A stretch of DNA of 45,133 nucleotides from Variovorax paradoxus. GTDB lineage: Bacteria > Pseudomonadota > Gammaproteobacteria > Burkholderiales > Burkholderiaceae_C. The number at the start of each line of letters is the position of its first letter. Positions within the stretch are counted from its first letter, which is position 1. The notes beneath the pieces are model-generated. The model was not told the origin of the DNA. It saw only the letters and a program-made list of their open reading frames with translations, and did no database searches. The position numbers and the translations under genes were made by a program. This document shows positions 8,324 through 17,406 of the stretch, piece by piece. The stretch covers positions 1 to 45,133 of the forward strand of contig NZ_JAGGNV010000071.1 of the NCBI RefSeq assembly GCF_018614955.1. The letters run 5' to 3'.

Positions 8324-9232
8324 CTAGCCGCTTACGAATTTCGGATTCAACTGTTGCACTGCGAATTTCCGGACATGGTCCACGAAGGCGCTCACCAGCA
8401 TCGACGAGGACCGTCGCGCAGGCGTCAGCACGGAGAACTCCATAACCATGACGGGTTCGAACGGCAGGAAGGTCAGGCCGCCGCCGCGATGCTCCAGAGC
8501 GGTGATCGGATCGACCAGCGACACGCCGAGGCCCGCAGCCACCAGGGCGCACACGCCGACCGACACCTGGGTTTCGACCTGCAGCCTGCGTTCGATGCCG
8601 TAGGAAGCGAAGAGCGCGTCGATATGCAGCCGCGACTCCAGCGGATATGGATGCGAGACGAATCGCTCGCCTGCCAGGTCCGCCGGCCGGATCAGCTTTC
8701 GTTTCGCGAGCGGGTGATCGCTCGGCATCACGCAGACCATTCGGGTCGCAATCAGGCGCTCGCCGTGCGTGCTCGAGTGGCTCATCGGCAGAATAACGAA
8801 GCCCACATCGCAGCGCTCGCTAACGACCATATCGACCACCGTGCGCGACGAATGGTTGGCGAGCGATACGCGGATGTCGCTGTGCTCGCGCAGGAATGCC
8901 GCGATGGCGCGCGGCAGGAACGACAGCGCCAGCGCAGGCGCAGAAGCGATGCGCAGCGCGCCGCGCTGCAACGAACGAATCTCGTCGGCGGTTCTCGCGA
9001 TGCGTTCCATACCGAGCAGGGAGCGCTCGACCTCCTCGTTCAGCACCTCTGCTTCCGCCGTGGGTTGCAGGCGCCCTCTCACGCGCAGGAAGAGCGAGAA
9101 CCCGACGCTTTCCTCCAAGTCCGCGATGAGCCGCGTAACGGCCGGCTGCGACACGTGCAGCGACTCGGCCGCACGCGTCACGGTTTGCCACTGCATCACC
9201 GCGCGAAAGGCCTCCAACTGGCGAATCTTCAT
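8324..9232 (-). CDS. LysR-family transcriptional regulator of the oxidase/ABC operon
   Basis: The 302-residue protein has an N-terminal winged helix-turn-helix (MKIRQLEAFRAVMQWQTVTR through VSQPAVTRLIADLEESVG, residues 1-60). An effector-binding domain (about 90-295) includes LASAPALALSFLPRAI-like and HPLAKRKLIRPADLAGERFV segments. The sequence resembles octopine/nopaline-type regulators (OccR/NocR branch), which control opine transport and oxidation, and that fits the divergent operon. The ATG at 9232 is preferred because it gives the usual LysR start. The gene is separated by 186 bp from the binding-protein gene, and the shared region should carry both promoters. The inducer is probably the imported amine or opine; this is inference. 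Confidence 0.88.
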   Translation of the reverse strand: MKIRQLEAFRAVMQWQTVTRAAESLHVSQPAVTRLIADLEESVGFSLFLRVRGRLQPTAEAEVLNEEVERSLLGMERIARTADEIRSLQRGALRIASAPALALSFLPRAIAAFLREHSDIRVSLANHSSRTVVDMVVSERCDVGFVILPMSHSSTHGERLIATRMVCVMPSDHPLAKRKLIRPADLAGERFVSHPYPLESRLHIDALFASYGIERRLQVETQVSVGVCALVAAGLGVSLVDPITALEHRGGGLTFLPFEPVMVMEFSVLTPARRSSSMLVSAFVDHVRKFAVQQLNPKFVSG

Positions 9233-9418
9233 CTGAGAGACTCCATACGCTAATGTTATGGGATTCCAAAAAAAAACGATTGTTCCGGAGGAGGTCGAAT
9301 GGTTAATCTCCGGCATGCGAGCGAAAACGAACCGCAAAGCCCATCCTGGTGCGCCATAAGCAAAACGCATCAGTATAGGGAAAACCCCGCTTTTTTGGTG
9401 CGCAACAAAGGAAATCCC

Positions 9419-10483
9419 ATGATGCTTCGTCCCGTTTCCGCGGCCGTGAATGCGGCCGTCTCCACAGCGCTGGCACTCGGCGCCTTGACCGCAGCAACGA
9501 GCGCTTCGGCCGCCGATCCCACCACGCTGTATGTCGGCTCCTATGGCGGCTCCACCGAGAAGGCTTTCAAGGAGAAGCTGATTCCCGCGTTCGAAGCCAA
9601 GAACAACGCCAAGATCGTCTACGTGCCGGGCAACTCGACCGACACGCTGGCCAAGCTGCAGGCGCAAAAGGGCAAGCAGGAACTCAACGTCGTGCTGCTC
9701 GACGACGGCCCGATGTACCAGGCGGTGCAATTCGGCTTCTGCGACAAGCTGGGCAACCCGGCGGTGCTGAAGGACCTGTACCCGGTCGCGCGCATGACCG
9801 ACAGCGCGGTCGGCATCGGCATCGTCGCCACCGGCATCGCCTACAACACCGAAGCCTTCAAGAAGGCGAATCTGCCCGCGCCGGATTCGTGGGAAGTGCT
9901 GACCGACAAGCGCTTCAAGCAGAAGGTCGCGATCCCGCCGATCAGCAACACCTACGGGCTGCAGACGCTGCTGACCTTCGCCAAGCTGCGCAAGGGCGGC
10001 GACAAGAACATCGACCCCGGCTTCACCGCGATGACGCGCGAAGTAGGCCCCAACGTGCTGGCATGGGAGCCGTCGCCCGGCAAGATGACCGAGCTGTTCC
10101 AGAACAACGACATCATGTTGGCCGTCTGGGGCAGCGGCCGCGTGCAGGCGCTGAAGGACACGGGCTTCCCGGTTCAGTTCGTCATCCCGAAGGAAGGCGC
10201 GCCGGCCTTGCTGACGGCTGCCTGCCCTGTGGCGCAGAACAGCGCGCCGGCGCTCTCGCAGGCCTTCGTCCAGTACCTCCTGACGCCCGAGGTGCAGGCC
10301 ATCCTCGCCGATACGCAAGGCTGGGGCCCGGCCAACAGCAAGGCGAAGCTCGAGCCGGCCGTCGCCGCCAAGGTGCCTTACGGCAAGGAGCAGATCGACA
10401 AGCTGCTGCCCACCGACTGGCCCGTCGTCAACGAGAAGCGCGCCGAGTGGACCAACCGCTGGAACCGCACCGTCGAACGCTGA
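9419..10483 (+). CDS. ABC transporter periplasmic substrate-binding protein (polyamine/opine type)
   Basis: The 354-residue protein has a signal peptide (MMLRPVSAAVNAAVSTALAL... with cleavage near ATSASA/ADP) and a type II periplasmic-binding fold like that of spermidine/putrescine PotD/PotF proteins. Segments such as LYVGSYGGSTEKAFKEKLIP and NTYGLQTLLTFAKLRKGGDK support this. It would capture the substrate for the ATPase and two permeases encoded directly downstream. The ATG at 9419 follows AAAGGA at good spacing and puts the signal peptide first. A second ATG at 9299, in the same frame, has an even better GGAGGAGG site but would add 40 residues in front of the signal peptide (see findings). 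First structural gene of the operon. Confidence 0.88.
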   Translation: MMLRPVSAAVNAAVSTALALGALTAATSASAADPTTLYVGSYGGSTEKAFKEKLIPAFEAKNNAKIVYVPGNSTDTLAKLQAQKGKQELNVVLLDDGPMYQAVQFGFCDKLGNPAVLKDLYPVARMTDSAVGIGIVATGIAYNTEAFKKANLPAPDSWEVLTDKRFKQKVAIPPISNTYGLQTLLTFAKLRKGGDKNIDPGFTAMTREVGPNVLAWEPSPGKMTELFQNNDIMLAVWGSGRVQALKDTGFPVQFVIPKEGAPALLTAACPVAQNSAPALSQAFVQYLLTPEVQAILADTQGWGPANSKAKLEPAVAAKVPYGKEQIDKLLPTDWPVVNEKRAEWTNRWNRTVER

Positions 10484-10517
10484 GCTCGCAACACCGCTCC
10501 TGAACCCGGGCCCCTCC

Positions 10518-11588
10518 ATGACCTTCCTTCAACTCGATCAACTCGGCAAAACTTTCGGCGAATTCCGCGCGGTGGAGAGCCTGAGCCTCGAGGTCGAGCG
10601 TGGCGAGTTCATCTCGCTGCTCGGACCCTCGGGCTGCGGCAAGACCACCACCCTGCAGATGGTCGCGGGCTTCGTCGAGCCGACGCGCGGACGCATCCGC
10701 CTCGACGGCGCCGACATCACGGGCACGCGGCCGGAGAAGCGCGGCATGGGCGTGGTGTTCCAGAGCTACGCGCTCTTCCCGCACATGACCGTGGCCGAGA
10801 ACATCGGCTTCGGCCTCGAGATGCGTGGCATCCCGCGCGCGGAAAAGCTCAAGCGCGTCGACGAGACGCTCGAGCTCGTGCGGCTGCCGGGCCTCGGCAA
10901 GCGCTACCCGAAGGAACTCTCGGGCGGGCAGCGGCAGCGGGTGGCCATCGCGCGTGCGCTGGCGGTGCGGCCCGCGGTGCTGCTGCTGGACGAGCCCATG
11001 TCGAACCTCGATGCGAAACTTCGCGAGGACATGCACGTCGAACTGCGCAGCATCCAGCGGCATCTCGGCATCACCACGATCCTGGTCACGCACGACCAGG
11101 TCGAGGCCATGACGATGAGCGATCGCATCGCCGTCATGCATGGCGGACGCATCGTGCAACTCGCAACGCCCTACGAGGCCTACGAGCGGCCCGAATCGGC
11201 GTTCGCGTCGTCCTTCCTTGGCAAGACGAATGTGCTCAAGGGCGTGGTCGAAGCGCGCAACGCGCGCTGCTGCGAGGTGCGCGTCGGCGATTCGCTGCTG
11301 CACGTGCCGCACCAGGAGAAGCCGCTCGCGCGCGAGGTCAACGTCTACGTGCGGCCCGAAAAGGTGAGGCTCGCGCCGGCCTCGGCTGCGCACGGCATCC
11401 CGGCCACGATCCGCACGCGCCTCTTCCTCGGCAACCACTGGCTGGTCGAGGTCGACAGCGCGCTCGGGCCCATGCGCGTGAGCCACCCCAACATCGGCTC
11501 GGTGCCGCCGCCCGAAGGCGAGGTGGTCGCCGTGCATTGGCTGGACGACGACCTGCGCCTGCTCGACACGGAGGCCGCTCATGGCTGA
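10518..11588 (+). CDS. ABC transporter ATP-binding protein (PotA-like)
   Basis: The 356-residue ATPase has all the canonical motifs: Walker A GPSGCGKTT (residues 37-45), Q-loop VFQSYALFPHMT, signature LSGGQRQRVAIARAL, Walker B LLLDEPMSNLD and H-loop LVTHDQ. A C-terminal TOBE-type regulatory domain follows (about 235-350, VYVRPEKVRL). It energises import by the two permeases that follow. It lies 34 bp after the binding-protein gene, and its stop overlaps the next start by eight bases. The motif set is that of the spermidine/putrescine/iron family (PotA), but substrate specificity is set by the binding protein. Confidence 0.95.
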   Translation: MTFLQLDQLGKTFGEFRAVESLSLEVERGEFISLLGPSGCGKTTTLQMVAGFVEPTRGRIRLDGADITGTRPEKRGMGVVFQSYALFPHMTVAENIGFGLEMRGIPRAEKLKRVDETLELVRLPGLGKRYPKELSGGQRQRVAIARALAVRPAVLLLDEPMSNLDAKLREDMHVELRSIQRHLGITTILVTHDQVEAMTMSDRIAVMHGGRIVQLATPYEAYERPESAFASSFLGKTNVLKGVVEARNARCCEVRVGDSLLHVPHQEKPLAREVNVYVRPEKVRLAPASAAHGIPATIRTRLFLGNHWLVEVDSALGPMRVSHPNIGSVPPPEGEVVAVHWLDDDLRLLDTEAAHG

Positions 11589-12510
11589 GGCCGCCACTGC
11601 CCTCGCGCCCGGCGCGCCCAGCCAGGCCGCATCGCCGTCGAAGTCCGCCGAGCCGCGCGCCGGCTCCGCGCCTTGGCTCCTGAGCGCACCCGCGCTGCTG
11701 CTGTTCCTTGGGCTGCTGGTGATCCCGCTCGCGCTCACCGCGGCGTTGTCGTTCCACTCGTTCGACGGCACCCGCGGCGTGCTGCCGGTCTTCACTGCAG
11801 CCAACTATCTCGAGGTCTTCTCGGATCCGTACTACTACGAGATCTTCCTGCGCACGGCCGGCCTGGCGCTGGCGGTCACGCTGCTGTCGGTGCTGTTCGG
11901 CGTGCCGGAAACGATCATCCTGTCGCGCATGGAGGCGCCGTGGCGGGGCATCTTCCTGATTGTCATCCTCGGCCCGCTGCTGGTGTCGGTCGTGGTCCGC
12001 ACGCTGGGGTGGGCCATCCTCATGGGCAACAACGGCCTCATAAACGCGGGCCTGCAGGCACTCGGCCTCACGGACGAACCGGTGCGACTCCTGTTCACGA
12101 TGACCGGGGTGGTCATCGCGCTCACGCACGTTCTGATGCCCTTCATGGTGATCTCCGTGTGGGCCTCGCTGCAGAAGCTCGATCCGCAGGTCGAGAATGC
12201 GGGACTCTCCTTCGGCGCAGCACCTTTTACCGTGTTCCGCCGGGTCATTCTGCCGCAGATCCTGCCGGGCATCCTGTCGGGCGCGATCATCGTATTCGCG
12301 CTCGCTGCGTCGGCCTTCGCGACGCCGGCCATCCTCGGCGGGCGCCGGCTCAAGGTGGTCGCCACCGCCGCCTACGACGAGTTCCTGAGCACCCTGAACT
12401 GGCCGCTGGGCGCGTCGATCGCGATCCTGCTGCTGATCGCCAACGTCATCGTCATCGCCGGCTTCAACCGCTGGCTCGAGCGGCGCTACGCGCAGGTCTT
12501 CGAAGGCTGA
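11581..12510 (+). CDS. ABC transporter permease (PotB-like)
   Basis: This 309-residue inner-membrane protein opens with a polar N-terminus and a first transmembrane helix (LLSAPALLLFLGLLVIPLAL). About five more helices follow, with the cytoplasmic EAA loop ENAGLSFGAAPFTVFRRVIL near residues 207-226, the contact point for the ATPase. It forms a heterodimeric channel with the next gene product. The ATG overlaps the upstream ATPase gene by eight bases, indicating translational coupling. Together with the binding protein and ATPase it makes a complete four-component importer. Confidence 0.92.
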   Translation: MAEAATALAPGAPSQAASPSKSAEPRAGSAPWLLSAPALLLFLGLLVIPLALTAALSFHSFDGTRGVLPVFTAANYLEVFSDPYYYEIFLRTAGLALAVTLLSVLFGVPETIILSRMEAPWRGIFLIVILGPLLVSVVVRTLGWAILMGNNGLINAGLQALGLTDEPVRLLFTMTGVVIALTHVLMPFMVISVWASLQKLDPQVENAGLSFGAAPFTVFRRVILPQILPGILSGAIIVFALAASAFATPAILGGRRLKVVATAAYDEFLSTLNWPLGASIAILLLIANVIVIAGFNRWLERRYAQVFEG

Positions 12511-12526
12511 AAGGGAGAGACACCAC

Positions 12527-13321
12527 ATGCGCAAGAACGGACTGCTCTCTCTCGTCTACCACGCGATCTTCATTGCCTTCATCCTCGCGCCGCTGGTGGT
12601 GGTGGTGCTCGTGTCGTTCACCGGCAAGGGCTACATCTCGCTGCCGACCGACGGCTTCTCGCTGCGCTGGTTCCGCGCCATCGGCGGTGCCACCGAACTG
12701 GTCAACGCGTTCTGGCTGTCGCTCTGGCTCGGCCTCGCGAGCGCGACCGTCGCCGTGGTGCTGGCGGTGCCGGCGGCGCTCGCGCTGGTGCGCTACCGCT
12801 TTCCCGGGCGCGGCACGATCGCGGCCTTCTTCATGTCGCCGCTGATGATCCCGCACGTCGTGCTGGGCGTGGCCTTCCTGCGCTTCTTCACCACCATCGG
12901 GGTGTCGGGCTCGTTCGCCTGGCTCGCGCTGACGCACGTGGTCGTGGTGATGCCTTATGCGCTGCGGCTGGTGCTGGCCTCGGCCACGGGCCTCGACCGC
13001 GATGCCGAGAAGGCAGCGCTCTCGCTCGGCGCGAGCCGCATGACCGCATTCCGCCGTATCGTGCTGCCGCTGATCCTCCCCGGCGTGGTCGGCGGCTGGA
13101 TGCTCGCCTTCATCCAGAGCTTCGACGAGCTCACCATGACGGTCTTCGTCGCCACGCCCGGCACCACGACGCTGCCGGTCGCCATGTACAACCAGATCGC
13201 CCAGACCATCGACCCGCTGGTCGCATCGGTGTCGACCGTCCTCATCGCCGGCACGGTAGTGCTGATGGTGCTGCTCGACCGCCTGGTCGGTCTCGATCGC
13301 GTGCTGATCGGCAAGGGCTGA
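12527..13321 (+). CDS. ABC transporter permease (PotC-like)
   Basis: This 264-residue integral membrane protein has six predicted hydrophobic segments (first at about 8-30, AIFIAFILAPLVVVVLVSF) and an EAA loop EKAALSLGASRMTAFRRIVL near residues 162-181. It is the second permease subunit and pairs with the 11581-12510 product. GGGAGA precedes the ATG at suitable spacing, 16 bp after the preceding stop. The following oxidase gene begins 58 bp downstream with no obvious terminator, so the operon probably continues. Confidence 0.92.
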   Translation: MRKNGLLSLVYHAIFIAFILAPLVVVVLVSFTGKGYISLPTDGFSLRWFRAIGGATELVNAFWLSLWLGLASATVAVVLAVPAALALVRYRFPGRGTIAAFFMSPLMIPHVVLGVAFLRFFTTIGVSGSFAWLALTHVVVVMPYALRLVLASATGLDRDAEKAALSLGASRMTAFRRIVLPLILPGVVGGWMLAFIQSFDELTMTVFVATPGTTTLPVAMYNQIAQTIDPLVASVSTVLIAGTVVLMVLLDRLVGLDRVLIGKG

Positions 13322-13379
13322 GCGCGGTTTGCCCGCACCGGGCACTTTGCTTCTCGCCTTCTTTTCTTCTGCATCTTCA

Positions 13380-14516
13380 ATGAACACAAGTGATTTGATC
13401 GTCGTTGGCGGCGGCCTGGTCGGCACCGCGCTGGCCTATGGCGCGGCGCGCAACGGCGTGCGCGTCACCGTCCTGGACGAGGGCGACGATGCCTTTCGCG
13501 CGTCGCGCGGCAACTTCGGACTCGTATGGGTCCAGGGCAAGGGATTCGGCATGACACCGTACGCGCGCTGGACGATGAAGTCGGCTGTGCAATGGCCGCA
13601 GCTTGCCCGCGCGCTGGCCGACGACAGCGGCGTCGACGTGCAGCTGCGGCAGCCGGGCGGCTTCCACTTCTGCTTCTCCGACGACGAGTTGCAGGCGCGC
13701 GAAGCGCGCATGCGCAACATTCGCGACGCGCTCGACGGCGACTACGTCTTCGAGATGCTCGACCACGCATCGCTCAAGGCGCGGTTGCCCGGCATCGGAC
13801 CCGGGGTCGTAGGGGCGAGCTACACACCGATGGACGGCCACGCCAATCCGCTGAAGCTGCTGCGCGCGCTGCACGCGGCCTGCCGCCATCACGGCGTGCG
13901 ATTCGCGCAGGGCAGCCGGGCGACAAGGATTACCCCCCGGGCCGACGGCTTCGAGATCGAGACGGGTGCGGCGACATGGCATGCACCGCGCGTCGTGCTT
14001 GCGGCCGGGCTCGGCAACCGCGAGCTGGCGCCGCAGATCGGCCTCTATGCCCCGGTGCAACCCAACCGCGGCCAGGTGCTGGTCGGCGAACGCGTCGCCA
14101 GGTTCCTCGACCATCCGACCACCTACGTGCGCCAGACGGACGAAGGCACGATCCAGCTCGGCGATTCACTGGAGGACGTCGGCCTGGACGACGGCACGAC
14201 CGCCGACGTGCTCAGCACCATCGCGCGCCGCGGCGTGCGCAGCTTCCCGGTGCTGGAGAGCCTGCGGCTCGTGCGCGCATGGGGCGCGCTGCGGGTGATG
14301 ACGCCCGACGGCTTCCCCATCTACCAGGCATCGACGCAATGTCCCGGCGCCTACGTCGTCACCTGCCACAGCGGCGTGACGCTGGCCGCCAACCACGCCT
14401 TCTCCATCGCGCCGTGGATCGCCGGCAGCGCCGGGCACGGCGTTCCGGCCGGCATCGAGTCCTTCGGCGGCGACCGCTTCCTCAACGGCAACGAGACCTT
14501 CCACCATGCCCACTAA
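13380..14516 (+). CDS. FAD-dependent oxidoreductase, D-amino-acid oxidase (DAO) family
   Basis: The 378-residue flavoprotein begins with the Rossmann FAD motif DLIVVGGGLVGTALAYGAAR (residues 5-24) and has the DAO-family C-terminal segment LRVMTPDGFPIY with VVTCHSGVTLAANHAFSIAP. Such enzymes oxidise amines or N-substituted amino acids to imines. Relatives include glycine and sarcosine oxidases and the catalytic subunits of opine and D-hydroxyproline dehydrogenases. The ATG at 13380 gives the FAD motif its usual distance from the N-terminus. The 3' end overlaps the small [2Fe-2S] gene by 11 bases. The operon carries a second DAO-like gene (16240-17406), so either two substrates or a hetero-oligomer is possible. 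Confidence 0.88.
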   Translation: MNTSDLIVVGGGLVGTALAYGAARNGVRVTVLDEGDDAFRASRGNFGLVWVQGKGFGMTPYARWTMKSAVQWPQLARALADDSGVDVQLRQPGGFHFCFSDDELQAREARMRNIRDALDGDYVFEMLDHASLKARLPGIGPGVVGASYTPMDGHANPLKLLRALHAACRHHGVRFAQGSRATRITPRADGFEIETGAATWHAPRVVLAAGLGNRELAPQIGLYAPVQPNRGQVLVGERVARFLDHPTTYVRQTDEGTIQLGDSLEDVGLDDGTTADVLSTIARRGVRSFPVLESLRLVRAWGALRVMTPDGFPIYQASTQCPGAYVVTCHSGVTLAANHAFSIAPWIAGSAGHGVPAGIESFGGDRFLNGNETFHHAH

Positions 14517-14871
14517 CGTCCGCTTTCGTTCCCTGGTTCCACCCGATGCTTCGCCGCGCGGCGAGCCGATGGTCCGCCTCTACTTCGACGGCCGCGCCCT
14601 GCGTGCCCCTGTCGGATGCAGCGTGGCCGCGGCCCTGCTCGCCAACGGGGTCTCGACCTTTCGCACCACGCCCGTGAGCGGGGCGCCGCGCGCACCCTAC
14701 TGCATGATGGGCGCGTGTTTCGATTGCCTGGTCGAGATCGACGGCCAGCCCAACCGCCAGAGCTGCCTCGTGGCTGTAACCGAGGGCATGCAGGTGAAGA
14801 CGCAGGCCGGCTTGCGTTCCTTCGACGGCGTCGGCGCCGTGATCACCGAAGAGGCCGCGCATGTCGATTGA
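14506..14871 (+). CDS. small [2Fe-2S]-binding oxidase subunit (HcnA / opine-oxidase type)
   Basis: This 121-residue ferredoxin-like protein has an YFDGRALRAPVGCSVAAALL opening and the cluster ligands Cys-X4-Cys-X2-Cys in YCMMGACFDCLVEID, with a further Cys in RQSCLVAV. It matches the small subunit of HcnABC-type, opine and D-hydroxyproline dehydrogenases, where it passes electrons between the two flavoprotein subunits. It overlaps both neighbours (11 bases each), strongly implying one complex with the products of 13380-14516 and/or 16240-17406 and 14861-16252. It has no signal peptide, so the complex is cytoplasmic or peripheral to the membrane. Confidence 0.9.
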   Translation: MPTNVRFRSLVPPDASPRGEPMVRLYFDGRALRAPVGCSVAAALLANGVSTFRTTPVSGAPRAPYCMMGACFDCLVEIDGQPNRQSCLVAVTEGMQVKTQAGLRSFDGVGAVITEEAAHVD

Positions 14872-16252
14872 GCGTTGCGACATCGCCATCGTCGGCGCTG
14901 GACCGGCCGGCATGTCGGCCGCCATCGTCGCCGCGCGGCTTGGCGCCAGCGTCGCCGTGCTCGACGAGCAGCGCGGTGCGGGCGGGCAGATCTATCGCGC
15001 CATCACCGACGCGCCGGCGCGCCGGGTCGAGCTGCTCGGGCCGGACTATGCCGCAGGCCGCACGCTCGCCGAAGCCTTCGCCGCAAGCGGCGCCCGGCAC
15101 CTCACCAACGCGGCCGTCTGGCAGGTGACATCCGAAGGCGCAGTGCACTACCTGCATGACGGCGCGACCTCGACGCTGGAGGCCGAACGCATCGTCCTCT
15201 GCTCGGGCGCCATGGAGCGCCCGTTCCCGATCCCAGGCTGGACGCTGCCGGGCGTGCTCACCGCCGGCGCTGCGCAGATCCTCCTGAAAAGCGCCGACGT
15301 GGTGCCGGTCGAGCCCGTCGTGCTGGCGGGCTGCGGCCCGCTGCTCTACCTGCTCGGCTGGCAGTACGTGCGCGCCGGCGTGCCCATCCGCGCGCTGGTC
15401 GACACGACATCGATGGAAGACTACCGCCGCGCACTCTCGCACCTCGGCGGCGCGTTGGCCGGCTGGCGCTACCTGAAGAAGGGGCTGTCGCTCATGCGCG
15501 TGCTGAAGCGCGCCGGCGTGCCCTTCCATACCGGTGCGGAGAACCTTGCGGCGGAAGGGCGCGAGGGCGTCGAGGCGCTGCGCTTCACGGTCGACGGCAA
15601 GGCGCATCGCATCGAGACCTCGACCCTGCTGTTGCACCATGGCGTGGTGCCGAACACGCAGTTCACCTGGTCGCTTCGGGCCAGGCACAAGTGGGACGAC
15701 GCGCAACTGTGCTGGCGGCCCGAGGCGGACACCTGGGGTGCGCTGGACGTGCCCGGCATTCATGTCGCCGGCGATGGCCTCGGCATCGGCGGCGCGCTGG
15801 CGGCAGCGCTGCAGGGCGAGCTCGCGGCGCTCGGTGCGATGCATGGGCTGGGTCGGATCACGACCGGCGAGCGCGACCAGCGCGCTGCGCCGCTTCGTTC
15901 GGCGCTGCGCGAGCACCTGCGCATCCGCCCCTTCCTCGATGCGCTGTACCGGCCCAAGAAGGCCAACCGCATCCCGGCCGACGACGTGATCGTGTGCCGC
16001 TGCGAGGAAGTCGCTGCCGGCGACATCCGGCATTTCGTGGAACTCGGCTGCGACGGACCCAACCAGGCGAAGGCCTTCGGGCGTTGCGGCATGGGCCCGT
16101 GCCAGGGACGCCAGTGCGGCCTGACCGTGACAGAGCTGATCGCGGACGCGCGTGGCGTGACGCCCGCCGAAGTGGGCTACTACCGCATCCGGCCGCCGAT
16201 CAAGCCGATCTCCCTGGGCGAGCTCGCGGGCGCGGACCGATGCACGGCATAA
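14861..16252 (+). CDS. FAD/NAD-binding oxidase subunit with C-terminal BFD-type [2Fe-2S] domain (HcnB / opine-oxidase A type)
   Basis: The 463-residue protein has an N-terminal dinucleotide-binding motif CDIAIVGAGPAGMSAAIVAA (residues 6-25) and a second glycine-rich site (VVLAGCGPLLYLLGWQYV, about 152-169). A BFD-like iron-sulphur domain occupies the C-terminus (about 375-440), with VCRCEEV and GRCGMGPCQGRQC supplying four cysteines. This is the layout of HcnB and of opine oxidase subunit A. It likely takes electrons from the DAO subunit via the small [2Fe-2S] protein and passes them to the respiratory chain. It overlaps its neighbours by 11 and 13 bases. Cyanide production from glycine (true HcnABC) is possible in principle, but the importer and RidA argue for a catabolic role. 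Confidence 0.9.
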   Translation: MSIERCDIAIVGAGPAGMSAAIVAARLGASVAVLDEQRGAGGQIYRAITDAPARRVELLGPDYAAGRTLAEAFAASGARHLTNAAVWQVTSEGAVHYLHDGATSTLEAERIVLCSGAMERPFPIPGWTLPGVLTAGAAQILLKSADVVPVEPVVLAGCGPLLYLLGWQYVRAGVPIRALVDTTSMEDYRRALSHLGGALAGWRYLKKGLSLMRVLKRAGVPFHTGAENLAAEGREGVEALRFTVDGKAHRIETSTLLLHHGVVPNTQFTWSLRARHKWDDAQLCWRPEADTWGALDVPGIHVAGDGLGIGGALAAALQGELAALGAMHGLGRITTGERDQRAAPLRSALREHLRIRPFLDALYRPKKANRIPADDVIVCRCEEVAAGDIRHFVELGCDGPNQAKAFGRCGMGPCQGRQCGLTVTELIADARGVTPAEVGYYRIRPPIKPISLGELAGADRCTA

Positions 16253-17406
16253 AACGATCGGCGGATGCGATCGTCGTCGGCGGCGGCCTGCACGGCTTGT
16301 CGAGTGCGCTGCATCTTGCGCGGCGCGGGCTCGCGGTCATCGTGCTGGAGGCCGAGTTCTGCGGCCGCCACGCGTCAGGCGTGAACGCAGGCGGCGTGCG
16401 AACGCTCGGCCGCCACGTCGCCGAGATCCCGCTCGCGCTGGCGTCGCGGGCGCTGTGGCACCGGCTGGCCGAACTGGTCGGCGACGATGCAGGCTTCGCC
16501 CCCAGCGGCCAGCTGAAGGTCGCCGAAACCGACGAGGAACTGCAGACGCTGCGCGACACCGTCGCGCATCTCCACGCGCTCGGTTTCGACCATGAAGAAC
16601 TGGTCGATGCCCAACAGGTGCGCGAGCTCGTGCCCGCCATTGCGCCGCACGTCGTCGGTGGTATCTGGGTGCGCGACGACGGCCATGCCCTGCCGTACCG
16701 TGCCGTCACCGCATTCCGGCTTGCATCCCAGCGCGCCGGCGCCGAAGTGCATGAGGAGACGCGCGTCGAACACATCGACCATCGCGCCGGCCGCTGGCAC
16801 GTGGCGACCACGCGCGGTAGCTTCGACGCCACCCATCTGGTCAATGCCGCGGGCGCCTGGGCGGGTGCCCTCGCCGCGCAGACGGGCGACGCGGTGCCGG
16901 TCGAAGGGGGCGGGCTCATGCTCATGATCACGCATCGCGCGCCGTCCATCGTCACGCCGGTGCTCGGGGCGACCGGCCGCCCGCTGTCCTTCAAGCAGTT
17001 CGCGAACGGCACCGTGCTGATCGGCGGCGGGCTGCGCTGCATCGCAGACCTCGACGCACGGCATGGCATCGTCGACATGCCGAAGCTCGCGAGCAGCGCG
17101 CGCACGGTGACCGACCTGTTCCCGCAGCTGAAGTCGTTGAATGTCAACCGCGCCTGGGCGGGCGTCGAGGCCTTCATGCCCGACGGCATCCCCGTGATCG
17201 GCCCAAGCCGCGCGGCACCGAATCTCGTGCACGCTTTCGGCTTTTCGGCGCACGGCTTCGAGCTCGGGCCGATCGGCGGGCAGATCGTGGCCGAGCTCGT
17301 GACGGAAGGCCGCAGCACGCTGCCGATCGAAGCCTTTGCCATCGACCGCTTCGCGCGTCGACCGGCCGCAACTTTTCAACCACTCCCAGAAGGAAACCCA
17401 GCATGA
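16240..17406 (+). CDS. second FAD-dependent oxidoreductase, DAO family (HcnC / opine-oxidase B type)
   Basis: The 388-residue flavoprotein starts with SADAIVVGGGLHGLSSALHL (residues 6-25, FAD motif) and has the family segments RHASGVNAGGVRTLGRH, VNAAGAWAGALAAQTGD and, near the C-terminus, FGFSAHGFELGPIGGQIVAE. It is closer in form to HcnC and opine oxidase B than the first DAO gene, and is the best candidate for the catalytic subunit of the three-part oxidase. The ATG at 16240 overlaps the preceding gene by 13 bases and is the first start giving the FAD motif. The stop overlaps the RidA start by four bases. Confidence 0.9.
   Translation: MHGIKRSADAIVVGGGLHGLSSALHLARRGLAVIVLEAEFCGRHASGVNAGGVRTLGRHVAEIPLALASRALWHRLAELVGDDAGFAPSGQLKVAETDEELQTLRDTVAHLHALGFDHEELVDAQQVRELVPAIAPHVVGGIWVRDDGHALPYRAVTAFRLASQRAGAEVHEETRVEHIDHRAGRWHVATTRGSFDATHLVNAAGAWAGALAAQTGDAVPVEGGGLMLMITHRAPSIVTPVLGATGRPLSFKQFANGTVLIGGGLRCIADLDARHGIVDMPKLASSARTVTDLFPQLKSLNVNRAWAGVEAFMPDGIPVIGPSRAAPNLVHAFGFSAHGFELGPIGGQIVAELVTEGRSTLPIEAFAIDRFARRPAATFQPLPEGNPA

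Noticed and set aside
9347..9403. TGGTGCGC repeats as NtrC or sigma-54 promoter elements
   Set aside because: Only half-sites are present and no -24/-12 GG...GC pair with correct spacing was found.
9233..10519. Very long open frame on the minus strand, continuous with the LysR gene at 8324-9232
   Set aside because: It is the antisense of the binding-protein gene, a common effect of high GC content. The LysR start at 9232 is well defined and the upstream residues show no family.
14506..17406. True hydrogen cyanide synthase (hcnABC)
   Set aside because: The subunit types match, but the gene order (small [2Fe-2S], FAD/NAD, DAO) is also that of opine and hydroxyproline dehydrogenases. The linked importer, RidA and LysR favour catabolism.
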